Positions 1 to 7,309 are shown, counted from the first letter of the stretch. The stretch is 13,593 nt of DNA from DAOTWA01 sp034435955 (GCA_034435955.1 DAOTWA010000021.1:1-13593); one strand, 5' to 3'. The notes: generated from the letters alone by a model not told the origin. Program-made: numbers and translations.

Positions 1-369
1 GGCATGTGCTATGGCGCTCCCGGCCATCAGATTCTCCAGCCCATCAACGCCGACGGCACCAGCGTCTTCAAGCAGAAGAGCACCGTGCCGGCCAAATTCC
101 GGGTTTGCGATGCTTATGGCAATTCAATTGGCACGCCAGGCGTGGTTTCTACCTTCCGGTTGGTGCAGACGATCTCCGGAACCGTGGTCGATACCGTCGA
201 CGAAGCGGTTGATTCCACAACGCCTGACACAGCCTTCCGCTGGTCCGCCACGGACCAGCAGTGGATCTTCAACATCAATACGAAATATCTGGCAGCTAAT
301 AAAACCTACGTCTACCTGATCACACTGAACGATGGTTCAACCATCAAGTTCCAGTTCGGCCTGAAGTAA
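1..369 (+). CDS. C-terminal part of a secreted protein with a PxKF domain (5' partial)
   Basis: The frame is open from the first base of the window and ends with TAA at 367-369, so only the C-terminal ~122 residues are seen. They read as a PxKF-type domain: QPINADGTSVFKQKSTVPAKF, then a VCDAYGNSIG turn, a Trp-containing strand (FRWSATDQQWIFNI), and a closing YLITLNDGSTIKFQFGLK strand. In known cases this domain is a beta-sandwich at the very C-terminus of large extracellular bacterial proteins, which fits its position here. An ATG exists at 4-6 but has no ribosome binding site visible, and the domain normally sits behind other extracellular domains, so I treat the gene as truncated by the window edge rather than starting here. 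The role of the full protein cannot be told. A 12-bp hairpin follows the stop. Confidence 0.8.
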   Translation, partial: GMCYGAPGHQILQPINADGTSVFKQKSTVPAKFRVCDAYGNSIGTPGVVSTFRLVQTISGTVVDTVDEAVDSTTPDTAFRWSATDQQWIFNINTKYLAANKTYVYLITLNDGSTIKFQFGLK

Positions 370-400
370 CCCTCAGACCGTCCCTGAAGCCTTAACAATC

Positions 401-434
401 CGGAGACCTGCGGCTACTCCAGCGCAGGTCTCTG
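401..434 (+). terminator. Candidate terminator hairpin after the PxKF gene
   Basis: Arms 401-412 and 423-434 pair over 12 bp (core AGACCTGCG / CGCAGGTCT, one G-T pair) around a 10-nt loop, 31 bp after the stop codon. There is no clean T-run behind it (GTCATTCATCTT), so termination is an inference from position and stem strength. The same hairpin would also lie just past the 3' end of the doubtful minus-strand ORF at 440-730. Confidence 0.45.
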
Positions 435-439
435 GTCAT

Positions 440-730
440 TCATCTTGAAATAACTCTCGAATCAGACCGCTCCGCGCTGAAACTCAGCAGCCTGAACGCC
501 GGTCTGCCCGGCCCCGGCCGCGAGAAAACCGGATCCAGCAACTGGCTCTCCCCCGGCGCGATCTCCAGCGGCAGCGTTGGGTCGGCGCTCAACCGCTCGC
601 ACGGGCTGCCCTCCGGCCCCAGCGAAACGTCGCCGGTGTTGATTGGGAGCGCGCGCTCCCGACCGGTGTTATCATTTACGGACTGGACGTGTATTGCAAC
701 CGGTTCGCTGTTTGAACACTCAACTTCCAA
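440..730 (-). CDS. Doubtful 96-aa ORF or gene remnant
   Basis: This is an open frame in an otherwise unexplained 375-bp gap. Its codon use looks like coding DNA of this genome (runs of CTG, GAG, GCG, CCG, AAC ACC GGC). The product has beta-strand-like stretches (PVAIHVQSV, LPLEIAPGESQLLDPVF, FRLLSFSAE) and two Cys. Against it: the only available start is TTG at 728-730, it has no ribosome binding site, and a stop codon lies five codons upstream in frame at 743-745. No family is recognised. It may be the 3' remnant of a gene whose beginning was lost when the present upstream sequence joined here, or a chance ORF. It would run divergently from the gene at 745 and would cover that gene's promoter region. 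Confidence 0.3.
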   Translation of the reverse strand: MEVECSNSEPVAIHVQSVNDNTGRERALPINTGDVSLGPEGSPCERLSADPTLPLEIAPGESQLLDPVFSRPGPGRPAFRLLSFSAERSDSRVISR

Positions 731-744
731 ACGCCGGAGGGATT

Positions 745-2742
745 ATGGACGCGTCGGGCCGGGCCGATTCGAAATCCATCACTGCCATTTTGCTCCTTGC
801 GATCCTGTTCCTGTTCTTCTTTCAGCTCCTCAGCGATCTGATCGAGTCCACCTACGCTTTTGGCCTGTTGATGACGGGCATCCCGATCGAGATTGCCAGT
901 ATCCTGTTCCTGTTCACTCCCATTCTCTTGTTTCTGCTCCCCCGCCGTGTACCACGTGGTTTCGTCCTCGCGACCGGCGGCCTGGCGCTCCTCTGCCGGG
1001 CAGCCAGCCTTACGCTGGACACACGCGGCAAGATGATCGTTGCCGGCCTGGGTGTGGGCTTTTTCCTGGTCTTCTTTCCGGCCGTTCTTTGGAAGCTCGC
1101 CCGCAAAGGAGACGGCGCTGCCGGATTGAGGCTGGGAGCTGGCCTGGCTCTGGCGGCACTGACGTCTATGCTGCTGCGAGCAGCCTATTCCGGCAACGAT
1201 ATCAGCGCCTTTGACGGCTACCGCGCTATCGACTGGGCCCTGGCCCTGGCCGCCGCTTTGCTGCTGCCGGGCTGGACCAGATCACTGGAACCCGGGCCAG
1301 AAACAATCCCGCCCGCGGCTGCACCCGCCAGCGGCTGGCGGGCGGCCGGCTTGTGTCTGGGGTTGAACGCGCTCTTCCTGCTGCTCTATTTTGGTTTCAT
1401 CAGTCCAACAGTGATCGCCCGCTGGAGCGCCGGCAGCTATCCTTGGATCGGCAGCCTGGCGGCGGCTGCCCCGGCCGTTTTCCTGGCGCTTTGGCTTGGA
1501 TCGGTTCGTTTCCGCGCGGCGCTCAGGCCCGGCGTGCTGCTCGCCTGGAACCTGCTTTTCGTCGCCGCGCTGGCTTTCGCGCTGTGGTCCTACCAGGTGC
1601 CCTTCCCAAAGGACAGCCGCCTGTATCCCCTCTCTGAACCGACCGTAGGCCCGCTGGCGGGCGCTGCGCTGGGATTGGCGCTCTTCCTTTCCCCGGTCAT
1701 CTTCGCGGATTTTACTATCCTGGCACACAGTCTGATTTCAAGCGCGCCGTCGACTCCAGCCCTGGCCGGCGGCTTTCTCCTGGGCTCGCTGTACCTGCTG
1801 TTGATGGTCTTCGCCCACGTGTTCACCACGGTGTACGATTACATCCCAGTGATGGGTCCATGGTTCCGCGACCGCTTCTGGCTGGTCTATCTGACGGCCG
1901 GGGCAGTACCCATGCTGGCCTTGCTGTTGGCGCGGCGTGGCGATTATCCCTTGCAGGCTGATTCGGGCTACCCGCGGCTGTCACCGCTGGCGCCAGCCCT
2001 TTCTCTGGTGATTATTGCGGCTTTGTGGATGGGCGTCCCTCACCCCGAACCGCCGGGCGGCGCTCAAACACTGCGGGTGATGACCTATAATATTCAGCAG
2101 GGTTACAGCGCGAACGGGCAGAAAAACCTCGAGGGCCAGCTTGCGGTAATCCGCGCTGCCAAGCCCGACCTCATCGGCCTGGAGGAGACCGATATCGCTC
2201 GCCTCTCAGGGGGCAACTCCGACTTCGTGCGCCTGGTCGCGGACCGCCTGAACCTGTACTCGTATTACGGCCCCAAAACGGTCAACGGTACGTTTGGCAT
2301 CGCCCTGCTGTCGCGTTACCCGCTCCAGGACGCCCAAACGTTCTTTATGTACTCCACCGGTGAACAAACCGCGGCGATCCTGGCGCGCATCCTTGTCGCC
2401 GGAAAGCCTTTCACCGTGCTGGTCACCCACCTGGGCAACGGCGGTCCACTGATCCAGCAACAGCAGGTGCTCGAGCGCCTCTCCGGCCAGATGCATGTGA
2501 TTGCCATGGGGGACTTCAACTTCCGCCCCTACGAGCAGCAGTACCGCCTGACGGCGCAATCCCTGCAGGATGCCTGGATGAGCGCAAAGCACCAGGCGCC
2601 AACTCCACCCGGCTGGGACCCGCGCGAGCGCATCGATTACATTTTTCTCTCGCCCGGAACTGAGGTGCTCTCGGCGCAGGTACTTCCACCCGGCCCCTCG
2701 GATCATCCTGCCCTTGTAGCCGAGATCGGCCTGCAGCATTGA
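745..2742 (+). CDS. Multi-pass membrane protein with C-terminal endonuclease/exonuclease/phosphatase (EEP) domain
   Basis: 665 aa. The start is ATG 745 because GGAGG lies at 736-740; the frame is open further upstream but without a ribosome binding site. Residues ~10-430 are hydrophobic and form roughly 10-11 membrane helices, including 12-31, 48-66, 98-115, 200-220, 233-252, 265-282 and 410-430. Residues ~442-663 are an EEP (DNase I-like) domain with the expected metal and catalytic motifs: MTYNI (N449), GLEE (E480), THLGN (H562), MGDFNF (D590, N592), RIDYIF (D631) and PSDHP (D653, H654). EEP enzymes cleave phosphoester bonds in nucleic acids, inositol phosphates or sphingolipids. A membrane-anchored copy more likely acts on a lipid or surface phosphodiester than on DNA; eukaryotic CWH43 likewise joins membrane helices to an EEP domain. 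The substrate is not known. It is convergent with the gene at 2767-4005, 24 bp apart. Confidence 0.85.
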   Translation: MDASGRADSKSITAILLLAILFLFFFQLLSDLIESTYAFGLLMTGIPIEIASILFLFTPILLFLLPRRVPRGFVLATGGLALLCRAASLTLDTRGKMIVAGLGVGFFLVFFPAVLWKLARKGDGAAGLRLGAGLALAALTSMLLRAAYSGNDISAFDGYRAIDWALALAAALLLPGWTRSLEPGPETIPPAAAPASGWRAAGLCLGLNALFLLLYFGFISPTVIARWSAGSYPWIGSLAAAAPAVFLALWLGSVRFRAALRPGVLLAWNLLFVAALAFALWSYQVPFPKDSRLYPLSEPTVGPLAGAALGLALFLSPVIFADFTILAHSLISSAPSTPALAGGFLLGSLYLLLMVFAHVFTTVYDYIPVMGPWFRDRFWLVYLTAGAVPMLALLLARRGDYPLQADSGYPRLSPLAPALSLVIIAALWMGVPHPEPPGGAQTLRVMTYNIQQGYSANGQKNLEGQLAVIRAAKPDLIGLEETDIARLSGGNSDFVRLVADRLNLYSYYGPKTVNGTFGIALLSRYPLQDAQTFFMYSTGEQTAAILARILVAGKPFTVLVTHLGNGGPLIQQQQVLERLSGQMHVIAMGDFNFRPYEQQYRLTAQSLQDAWMSAKHQAPTPPGWDPRERIDYIFLSPGTEVLSAQVLPPGPSDHPALVAEIGLQH

Positions 2743-2753
2743 CGCCTATCGCA

Positions 2754-2775
2754 AAGCCTGCCTGCTTTAAGGCTT
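2754..2775. terminator. Weak hairpin between two convergent genes
   Basis: AAGCCT (2754-2759) and AGGCTT (2770-2775) pair around a 10-nt loop, in the 24-bp gap between the EEP gene and the minus-strand gene, overlapping the TAA of the latter. A six-pair stem without a good T-run is weak evidence. It is the only hairpin in the gap, so it is offered as a possible shared terminator. Confidence 0.3.
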
Positions 2776-4005
2776 GGCGGTTACGTAGAAGAAGTCACGC
2801 TCGTAGGGATACAGGTAGCGGTCGGTGTTCTGATCCATCTGCGGAAAGAGCGGATCGGGTTTCGGTTTGCCGTTCATCCAGTGAATGGCGGCGAAAAACA
2901 CCCAGTAGTTGTTGATGTCGAGCTGGATCGCCTGAGATACACCCGCGTCCTGCATGCAGTTGGCCAATGCCTCCACGGAAAGACTCGGGCCGGCGAAGTA
3001 GTAGAGGGTGCCGCCATCCGGACTGATGCCAATGCCCGAGCGCCAGGTCGGCACCACACCCTTGAAGGTATAGCCCCAATCGACGGCGTTGTCGTTGTAG
3101 ATCATGGGATTGATGCGCCCGTCCTGGATCACCAGCGGCCCATTCTGGCGCCAGGCCAGCATATCCGCCGAGGGTTGCAGGTCATGGCCCCAGGCGCCGA
3201 TGCGCACCTGTCCATCTTTATAGATAGCTACCGTGCCCAACCCCGGGATGGGCGGCAAGGCCTGAACACCATCCGCCATGGCGCCATAATGCCCGTTGTT
3301 TGCCTTGAAACCGCCGTTGAACATCGCCAGCAATACGCCTGGCTGTTTGTCAGCGGGCGGCATGGCGCCGGAGCGCTTAGGGCCGTCCGGCGAATAAGGT
3401 TCTTTGTACCCCAGGACGAAATGGAGACGGGTATGGCTCAGGTCGAAGGCTACCACGGCCACGATCGCATAGGGCCGGTTGGCATCCGGCACGAGGAAAG
3501 CACGATATGCGACCGTTCGGCCGCTGGAATCCTGCAGGTAAGGCGTCCAGATGCCTTCGCCAGGCCTGCCGCCAAGTGGGGAAAGCGGCGCCGGCTGCCA
3601 GGCTTTGCGCACAGGGAACATGCCGCCGGTTTGACCGGATGGATTGGGTACCAGCGCAAGGGGGCTGGATTTTCTTCCCGTAGCCCCGCCGGGTTGAGGC
3701 GCCGGTGATTTAGGAGAGCTGGCCACAGCGCCGGCAGACGGAACCTGCCAGGGCGTGGACGGTTTTGCCAGCCCGAGCCCATATTCGACTCTTTGGACGG
3801 CGTCCTGCACCTGGAACAGCGCGCCTTCGATGGCCGCGGTAGCCCGATCGCCGATTACCGCGCGCAGTATGTCCGAGCCGTTTGCGCCGGCAGCCGGGTC
3901 CGCGCTGACCACAACCACCAGTCCGACGAAGGCCACCAGTCCAATTGCCAAAATCCCGGCAAAAAGCAATAACCAATGTTTAGTGCGAATTTTATTAAAC
4001 CACAC
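2767..4005 (-). CDS. Membrane-anchored phosphodiester-glycosidase-like protein (NAGPA/DUF2233-like)
   Basis: 412 aa. The start is GTG (4003-4005), preceded by AGGGG 9 nt upstream; no ATG fits. Residues 11-34 form an N-terminal membrane helix or uncleaved signal. Residues ~80-145 are a Pro/Ser/Gly-rich linker, and ~150-412 are the folded domain. Family-like landmarks are MFNGGF (228-233), WRSGIGISPDG (321-331), YYFAGPSLSVEALANCM with a helix, then IQLDINNYWVF (360-370). In NAGPA/DUF2233 proteins (uncovering enzyme for GlcNAc-phosphodiester and its bacterial relatives) the last motif is normally LDGGGS; here LD is kept but the glycine-rich part is INN. Activity on phosphodiester-linked sugars is therefore plausible but unproven, and a binding role is possible. 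Orientation of the N-terminal anchor suggests the domain is outside the membrane. The neighbouring EEP protein also belongs to a phosphodiester-cleaving family, but the two genes are convergent and not one operon. Confidence 0.75.
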   Translation of the reverse strand: MWFNKIRTKHWLLLFAGILAIGLVAFVGLVVVVSADPAAGANGSDILRAVIGDRATAAIEGALFQVQDAVQRVEYGLGLAKPSTPWQVPSAGAVASSPKSPAPQPGGATGRKSSPLALVPNPSGQTGGMFPVRKAWQPAPLSPLGGRPGEGIWTPYLQDSSGRTVAYRAFLVPDANRPYAIVAVVAFDLSHTRLHFVLGYKEPYSPDGPKRSGAMPPADKQPGVLLAMFNGGFKANNGHYGAMADGVQALPPIPGLGTVAIYKDGQVRIGAWGHDLQPSADMLAWRQNGPLVIQDGRINPMIYNDNAVDWGYTFKGVVPTWRSGIGISPDGGTLYYFAGPSLSVEALANCMQDAGVSQAIQLDINNYWVFFAAIHWMNGKPKPDPLFPQMDQNTDRYLYPYERDFFYVTAKP

Positions 4006-4165
4006 AACGATATCCCCTACACATAATGCCGGTGGTGTACGTTCTTAGCCTGCGGCTTTCTGCCACAGGGCGGCTTGGTTTATTTGATCTACGAATTGGT
4101 GGGCATCGAAAAACCGAGGTGTCTGAATTAGAGCCGCAAAACCTCGCATCGCCTGTTTTCAGTAC

Positions 4166-4183
4166 CACGCGCCCTGGCGCGTG
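4166..4183. promoter_or_regulatory. Perfect palindrome CACGCGCC-CT-GGCGCGTG
   Basis: Two 8-bp arms around CT give an exact 18-bp inverted repeat in non-coding DNA, 160 bp upstream of the GTG of the minus-strand glycosidase-like gene and 270 bp upstream of the plus-strand gene. The short centre suits a dimeric DNA-binding protein better than an RNA hairpin. No regulator can be named. Confidence 0.35.
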
Positions 4184-4307
4184 CACCGGTGAGGCGTTTC
4201 CGCTCGCTAACTTATAGACCAACCCCCGAACGAACATTCCCGTCAAACAATAACAGTATATACTCCTGTGTGGTTTCACAGGCTGCCCTGCATCATAGCG
4301 CGGCGAG

Positions 4308-4361
4308 CTTAAACCCAGCTTAAACGCAGATGTGGAACGGCTTAATCGCGGATCGCTTAAC
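4308..4361 (+). promoter_or_regulatory. Phased CTTAAA direct repeats upstream of the secreted 177-aa protein gene
   Basis: CTTAAA at 4308-4313 and 4319-4324 are separated by exactly 5 bp (11-bp step, one helical turn). CTTAAT at 4341-4346 lies two turns further on (22 bp), and CTTAAC at 4356-4361 follows after 15 bp. Hexamer-N5-hexamer direct repeats are the usual site architecture for OmpR/PhoB-family regulators such as PhoB, PhoP and PmrA. A regulator of this family is encoded at 6583-7266. That this particular regulator binds here is inference. Confidence 0.45.
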
Positions 4362-4453
4362 GCCTGCCTGCAACGGTATCCGGCACAATCCAATTCCAGC
4401 TTCTCTCCGTACCTATACACAGCGAACCAAAATCCACCCACAGGAGAGAGGAC

Positions 4454-4987
4454 ATGAAACGAGCAATACCATTGCTGGTAGCTTTTCTTTTATTGGCAAC
4501 GGCCTTCGCCATCCCCGATCTGCAGGCAAAAGCTGGCTCCCCTAAGATGATGGAATTTGGCACAATGATCGCGGTGCCCCGACCCTACACTGGCACAACC
4601 AACGCCATCCGCGGTGTACCGGGTGGTGGCCTGCCATGGGTATTGAGCTCGGCTAAAGGCGAGTTGAGTGTGAGTGGCAAATTGGAGATTATGGTCAATG
4701 GGTTAGTGTTGGATCCGAACGATCCCGGCGTGCCGTTGGCGTTGCGTGGGACAAACCCTATCCCCGCTTTCCGGGCCCTCGTTAGCTGCCTTTCGAAGGA
4801 TGCGAGCGGCAATCCCATCACCGTCAACGTGAGCACTGACCCGTTCCCCGCTACCACCGGCCCGGCGGTGAACGGCGGTGGCGATGCCAAGATCGAAGCG
4901 CAGGTTAGCCTGCCCGAGCCATGCATCGCGCCTATTGTGTTCGTAACCAGTCCAACCGGGGCCTGGTTCGCCGCCACCGGCAACTAA
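4454..4987 (+). CDS. Secreted protein of unknown function, 177 aa
   Basis: The start is ATG 4454 with a strong purine-rich ribosome binding site (AGGAGAGAGG, 4442-4451). Residues 1-25 form a signal peptide (MKRAIPLLVAFLLLATAFA, then a likely cut near LQA-KA). The mature part is Gly/Pro-rich with alternating beta-type strands: MEFGTMIAVPRPYTG (33-47), AIRGVPGGGLPW (51-62), ELSVSGKLEIMVNGLVL (70-86), FRALVSCLS (106-114) and APIVFVTSP (159-167). It has two cysteines, C112 and C157, which could form a disulphide outside the cell. I recognise the overall pattern as that of small secreted hypothetical proteins from Chloroflexota and Actinomycetota soil or water genomes, but I know of no assigned function. 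It is a single-gene unit ended by the hairpin at 5047-5083. The region upstream carries phased direct repeats suggesting control by an OmpR-type regulator. Confidence 0.8.
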   Translation: MKRAIPLLVAFLLLATAFAIPDLQAKAGSPKMMEFGTMIAVPRPYTGTTNAIRGVPGGGLPWVLSSAKGELSVSGKLEIMVNGLVLDPNDPGVPLALRGTNPIPAFRALVSCLSKDASGNPITVNVSTDPFPATTGPAVNGGGDAKIEAQVSLPEPCIAPIVFVTSPTGAWFAATGN

Positions 4988-5046
4988 CGTCCGGCACCCC
5001 GCCTTCCCCGTCCGGTCAGCGGAGGGGCAGTTATCATGGCGCCGGT

Positions 5047-5083
5047 AACAACCTCATCCCAGGGGAGCTGGGATGAGGTTGTT
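5047..5083. terminator. Strong bidirectional hairpin between the secreted protein gene and the kinase gene
   Basis: A perfect 15-bp inverted repeat, 5047-5061 (AACAACCTCATCCCA) and 5069-5083, with a 7-nt loop. Its last base is the first base of the kinase stop codon complement (5083-5085), and it lies 60 bp after the plus-strand stop. Position and stem length fit a shared terminator for the two convergent genes. Neither side has a long T-run, but the stem closes with a short GTTGTT on either strand. Confidence 0.7.
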
Positions 5084-6573
5084 CACTCTGCCAGCGGAAG
5101 AGTAACTTCGAAGGCGGATCCTTCCCCTAAACGGCTTTCTACATGCACGCTGCCGCCGTGCGCCTTGACGATCCACTGCACGATAGCCAGGCCCAGCCCA
5201 CTGCCCTTGGCATTCTCCCCCTCGCCGGCGTCGCGGGTGCGCGCTTTGTCCACCTGGTAAAAGCGGTCGAACAGGCGCGGAATATGCTCGGGGGGGATGC
5301 CGGGGCCGTTGTCAATGACGCGCAGCCAGGCGGTGCCTGCGCCCATACCGGTCTCGACGCGCACCTGCTTCTGCTCTCCGCCGGCGTACTTGATGGCATT
5401 TTCGACCAGATTGACGATCATTTGTGCCAGGAATTGAGGATCGCCGCGGATTTTGAGTTCGGGAAGCTCGCCGGTGGAAAGATGCACCTGATTTTTCGCT
5501 GCCAGGGGCGCCAGCCGCTCGATGCTGTCCAGCACCAGTTCGCTTAAATCGAGCGGCTGCATCTTCAGCACAGTCTGCCCGGCGTCCATACGCGAGAGGG
5601 TCAGCAGGTTGTTGACCAGGCGGGTCATGTACTCATTTTCCGAAGCGATCACCCGTAGAGCGCGCTCGTATTCGTTCGATGTGCGTTTGATCGCCAGCGC
5701 TCGGCTGGCTTCCAGGCCGACGATGGTAAGCGGTGTGCGCAGCTCATGGCTCGCGTCGGCAGTAAACTGGCGTTGTCGGTTGAACGCGGCTTCAAGGCGC
5801 TCCAGCATTTCGTCGAAGGTGCTGGCCAGTTCCCCCAGCTCGTCATGACTTTCCAGGCGCAAGCGCTGGCTCAGATCCGTCTCCCCGATCTCGCGCGCCA
5901 TGCGGGTGATTTGCTTCACCGGGTGCATGGCGCGGTCAGCCAGCAGATAGCCGCCGCCCGAGGCGATCGCCAGCATAACCAGGCTGCCCAGCACCAGGGT
6001 GACCAGGGTGCGCGGAAGCTCTCCGGAGGGGTCCACCGGGCTGCCAAGGATCAAATAACCTGCCCGGCGCTGCTCGATGGCGATCGGCGAAATGATGAAG
6101 ACGTATTTGGTGCGGGTGGTCTGGCTGGTCGCCGTCGCATTCACCACGGCGTAGGAGAAGGGGCCGTCCCCTGACTGGCGTTGGATGCCAAGGCTGGCGA
6201 GCTGAACGAGTGAGTTGTCTGTGATCGGTCCGCTCTTCGCGATCACTTTGCCGTTCAGATCCACCAGCGCGAGGATCTGGTTCGTGCGCAAATTCGGCCC
6301 GCCGCTGCGCGGATCGAAACTCGGAGGGGGCTGACCGCTTTCGAAGAACTCGCGCGCGGCGAAATGCAGGTAAGCATCCCACTGGCGGGAGGAGAGATCC
6401 AGATCGTTGAGCGCATCCAGATAAAGATCATGGGATTGGCGCACATAGACGAAACCGCTGAAAGCCGCCAGTACCACTGCGAGGATGGCAACGAACCACA
6501 TCGTCAATCGGAAACGGATGCTGCTCGTCAGCATCCGAAGGCGGTTGACCAATCCACGAAAAAACGAAAGCAT
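5083..6573 (-). CDS. Two-component sensor histidine kinase, HAMP and HisKA/HATPase type
   Basis: 496 aa, ATG at 6571-6573. Order of parts: membrane helix 24-44; an extracytoplasmic sensor region 45-186 of no recognised family; membrane helix ~188-211; HAMP ~211-263 (MHPVKQITRMAREIGETDL); dimerisation helix with the H-box ADASHELRTPL and phospho-accepting H276; N-box NLVENAIKY (N388, N392); G1 box DNGPGIP (421-427); F-box RLFDRFYQ (433-440); G2 box GSGLGLAI (457-464). All catalytic motifs are intact, so it should autophosphorylate and transfer to the regulator encoded 9 bp upstream. The pair is co-transcribed, regulator first. The ribosome binding site for the kinase is weak (GCGGG), which suggests translational coupling. 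The signal sensed is unknown; the divergent flavin/haem operon hints at an envelope redox or metal cue. Confidence 0.93.
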   Translation of the reverse strand: MLSFFRGLVNRLRMLTSSIRFRLTMWFVAILAVVLAAFSGFVYVRQSHDLYLDALNDLDLSSRQWDAYLHFAAREFFESGQPPPSFDPRSGGPNLRTNQILALVDLNGKVIAKSGPITDNSLVQLASLGIQRQSGDGPFSYAVVNATATSQTTRTKYVFIISPIAIEQRRAGYLILGSPVDPSGELPRTLVTLVLGSLVMLAIASGGGYLLADRAMHPVKQITRMAREIGETDLSQRLRLESHDELGELASTFDEMLERLEAAFNRQRQFTADASHELRTPLTIVGLEASRALAIKRTSNEYERALRVIASENEYMTRLVNNLLTLSRMDAGQTVLKMQPLDLSELVLDSIERLAPLAAKNQVHLSTGELPELKIRGDPQFLAQMIVNLVENAIKYAGGEQKQVRVETGMGAGTAWLRVIDNGPGIPPEHIPRLFDRFYQVDKARTRDAGEGENAKGSGLGLAIVQWIVKAHGGSVHVESRLGEGSAFEVTLPLAE

Positions 6574-6582
6574 ACAGCCCGC

Positions 6583-7266
6583 TTAGCCTTTTTTATCCGG
6601 AGACAGCAGCCTGTAGCCGACCCCACGCACCGTCTCGAACAGCTTGACCTCGCTGGGATCGTCTATTTTTCGCCTCAGGCGGCGGATGTACACGTCGATC
6701 ACGTTAGACGCCGCCTGGAAATCGTAATTCCAGATGTGGCTCATGGCCATCTCGCGGGTGATGACGCGGTTGGGATTGCGCATGAAATATTCCAGCAACG
6801 CGTATTCCTTGGCGGTCAGATCGATGCGCCGGCCAGCCCGCTCGACGAAATGGGTGGCCGGGTCGAGCGCCAGATCGCCGAGGGTGAGCAGGCCGGATTT
6901 GTCGGCGCCGTCGCGGCGCATCAACGCCCGCAGGCGCGCGCGCAGCTCCTCCAGGGCGAATGGCTTGATCAGATAATCGTCCGCACCGCTGTCCAGGCCG
7001 GTCACGCGATCCTCGACCGCATCTCGGGCGGTGAGCAGCAGGATGGGGGTGTTCACGCGCTGATTGCGCAACTCCCTGCATACTTCCAGGCCATCTTTCT
7101 TCGGCAGCATGATGTCCAGGATGATGGCATCGTAAGGGGTCATCTCGGCCAGCACCTGTCCTTCTTCGCCGTCATACGCCACGTCGACCGCATAGCCGTC
7201 ATCGATCAGGCTCATCTTGAGCGATTGATTCAAGCGGCGGTTATCTTCCACCACCAAAATGCGCAC
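6583..7266 (-). CDS. Two-component response regulator, OmpR/PhoB family
   Basis: 227 aa. The start is GTG (7264-7266) with GGAGG 5 nt upstream. Receiver domain 1-~118 has the acidic pair E7-D8, phospho-acceptor D51 (ILDIMLP), T79 (LLLTA) and K101 (LIKPF). Winged-helix DNA-binding domain ~125-222 shows LTAKEYALLEYFMRNPNRVITRE, the recognition region ASNVIDVYIRRLRRKID, and the closing wing FETVRGVGYRL. All expected residues are present. It is the partner of the kinase just downstream. OmpR/PhoB regulators bind direct repeats as head-to-tail dimers, and such a repeat (TTCATC-N5-TTCATC) lies in its own promoter, so autoregulation is likely. It is divergent from the four-gene redox operon, its most probable target by position. 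Confidence 0.95.
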   Translation of the reverse strand: MRILVVEDNRRLNQSLKMSLIDDGYAVDVAYDGEEGQVLAEMTPYDAIILDIMLPKKDGLEVCRELRNQRVNTPILLLTARDAVEDRVTGLDSGADDYLIKPFALEELRARLRALMRRDGADKSGLLTLGDLALDPATHFVERAGRRIDLTAKEYALLEYFMRNPNRVITREMAMSHIWNYDFQAASNVIDVYIRRLRRKIDDPSEVKLFETVRGVGYRLLSPDKKG

Positions 7267-7309
7267 CTTACCCTCCGAACAAAGTCACTGATCATTCATT
7301 GTGCTTCCC

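Larger units (their letters stand above)
4006..4453. other. 448-bp divergent intergenic region, no gene seen
   Basis: This lies between two divergent genes. Frames across it give Arg/Cys-rich products with no ribosome binding site and no recognisable domain, so I call none. It holds: a perfect palindrome at 4166-4183; a symmetric AGTATATACT at 4255-4264, which includes a TATACT hexamer on the plus strand; a small hairpin CCTGTG/CACAGG at 4265-4282; four CTTAA-type hexamers at 4308-4361; and a TATACA hexamer at 4414-4419, a possible -10 for the gene at 4454 with no good -35. It is somewhat more AT-rich than the flanking genes. Confidence 0.6.

Noticed and set aside
645..660. Palindrome GGGAGCGCGCGCTCCC flanked by CCGGTGTT direct repeats, as an operator
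   Set aside because: The symmetry is simple GC alternation, and if the minus-strand frame there is coding, the flanking repeat is explained by two Asn-Thr-Gly codon runs. It is not convincing on its own.
3995..4441. 148-codon minus-strand ORF in the 4006-4453 intergenic region
   Set aside because: The product is Arg/Cys/Ser-rich without any domain, it overlaps the start region of the glycosidase-like gene and it has no ribosome binding site.
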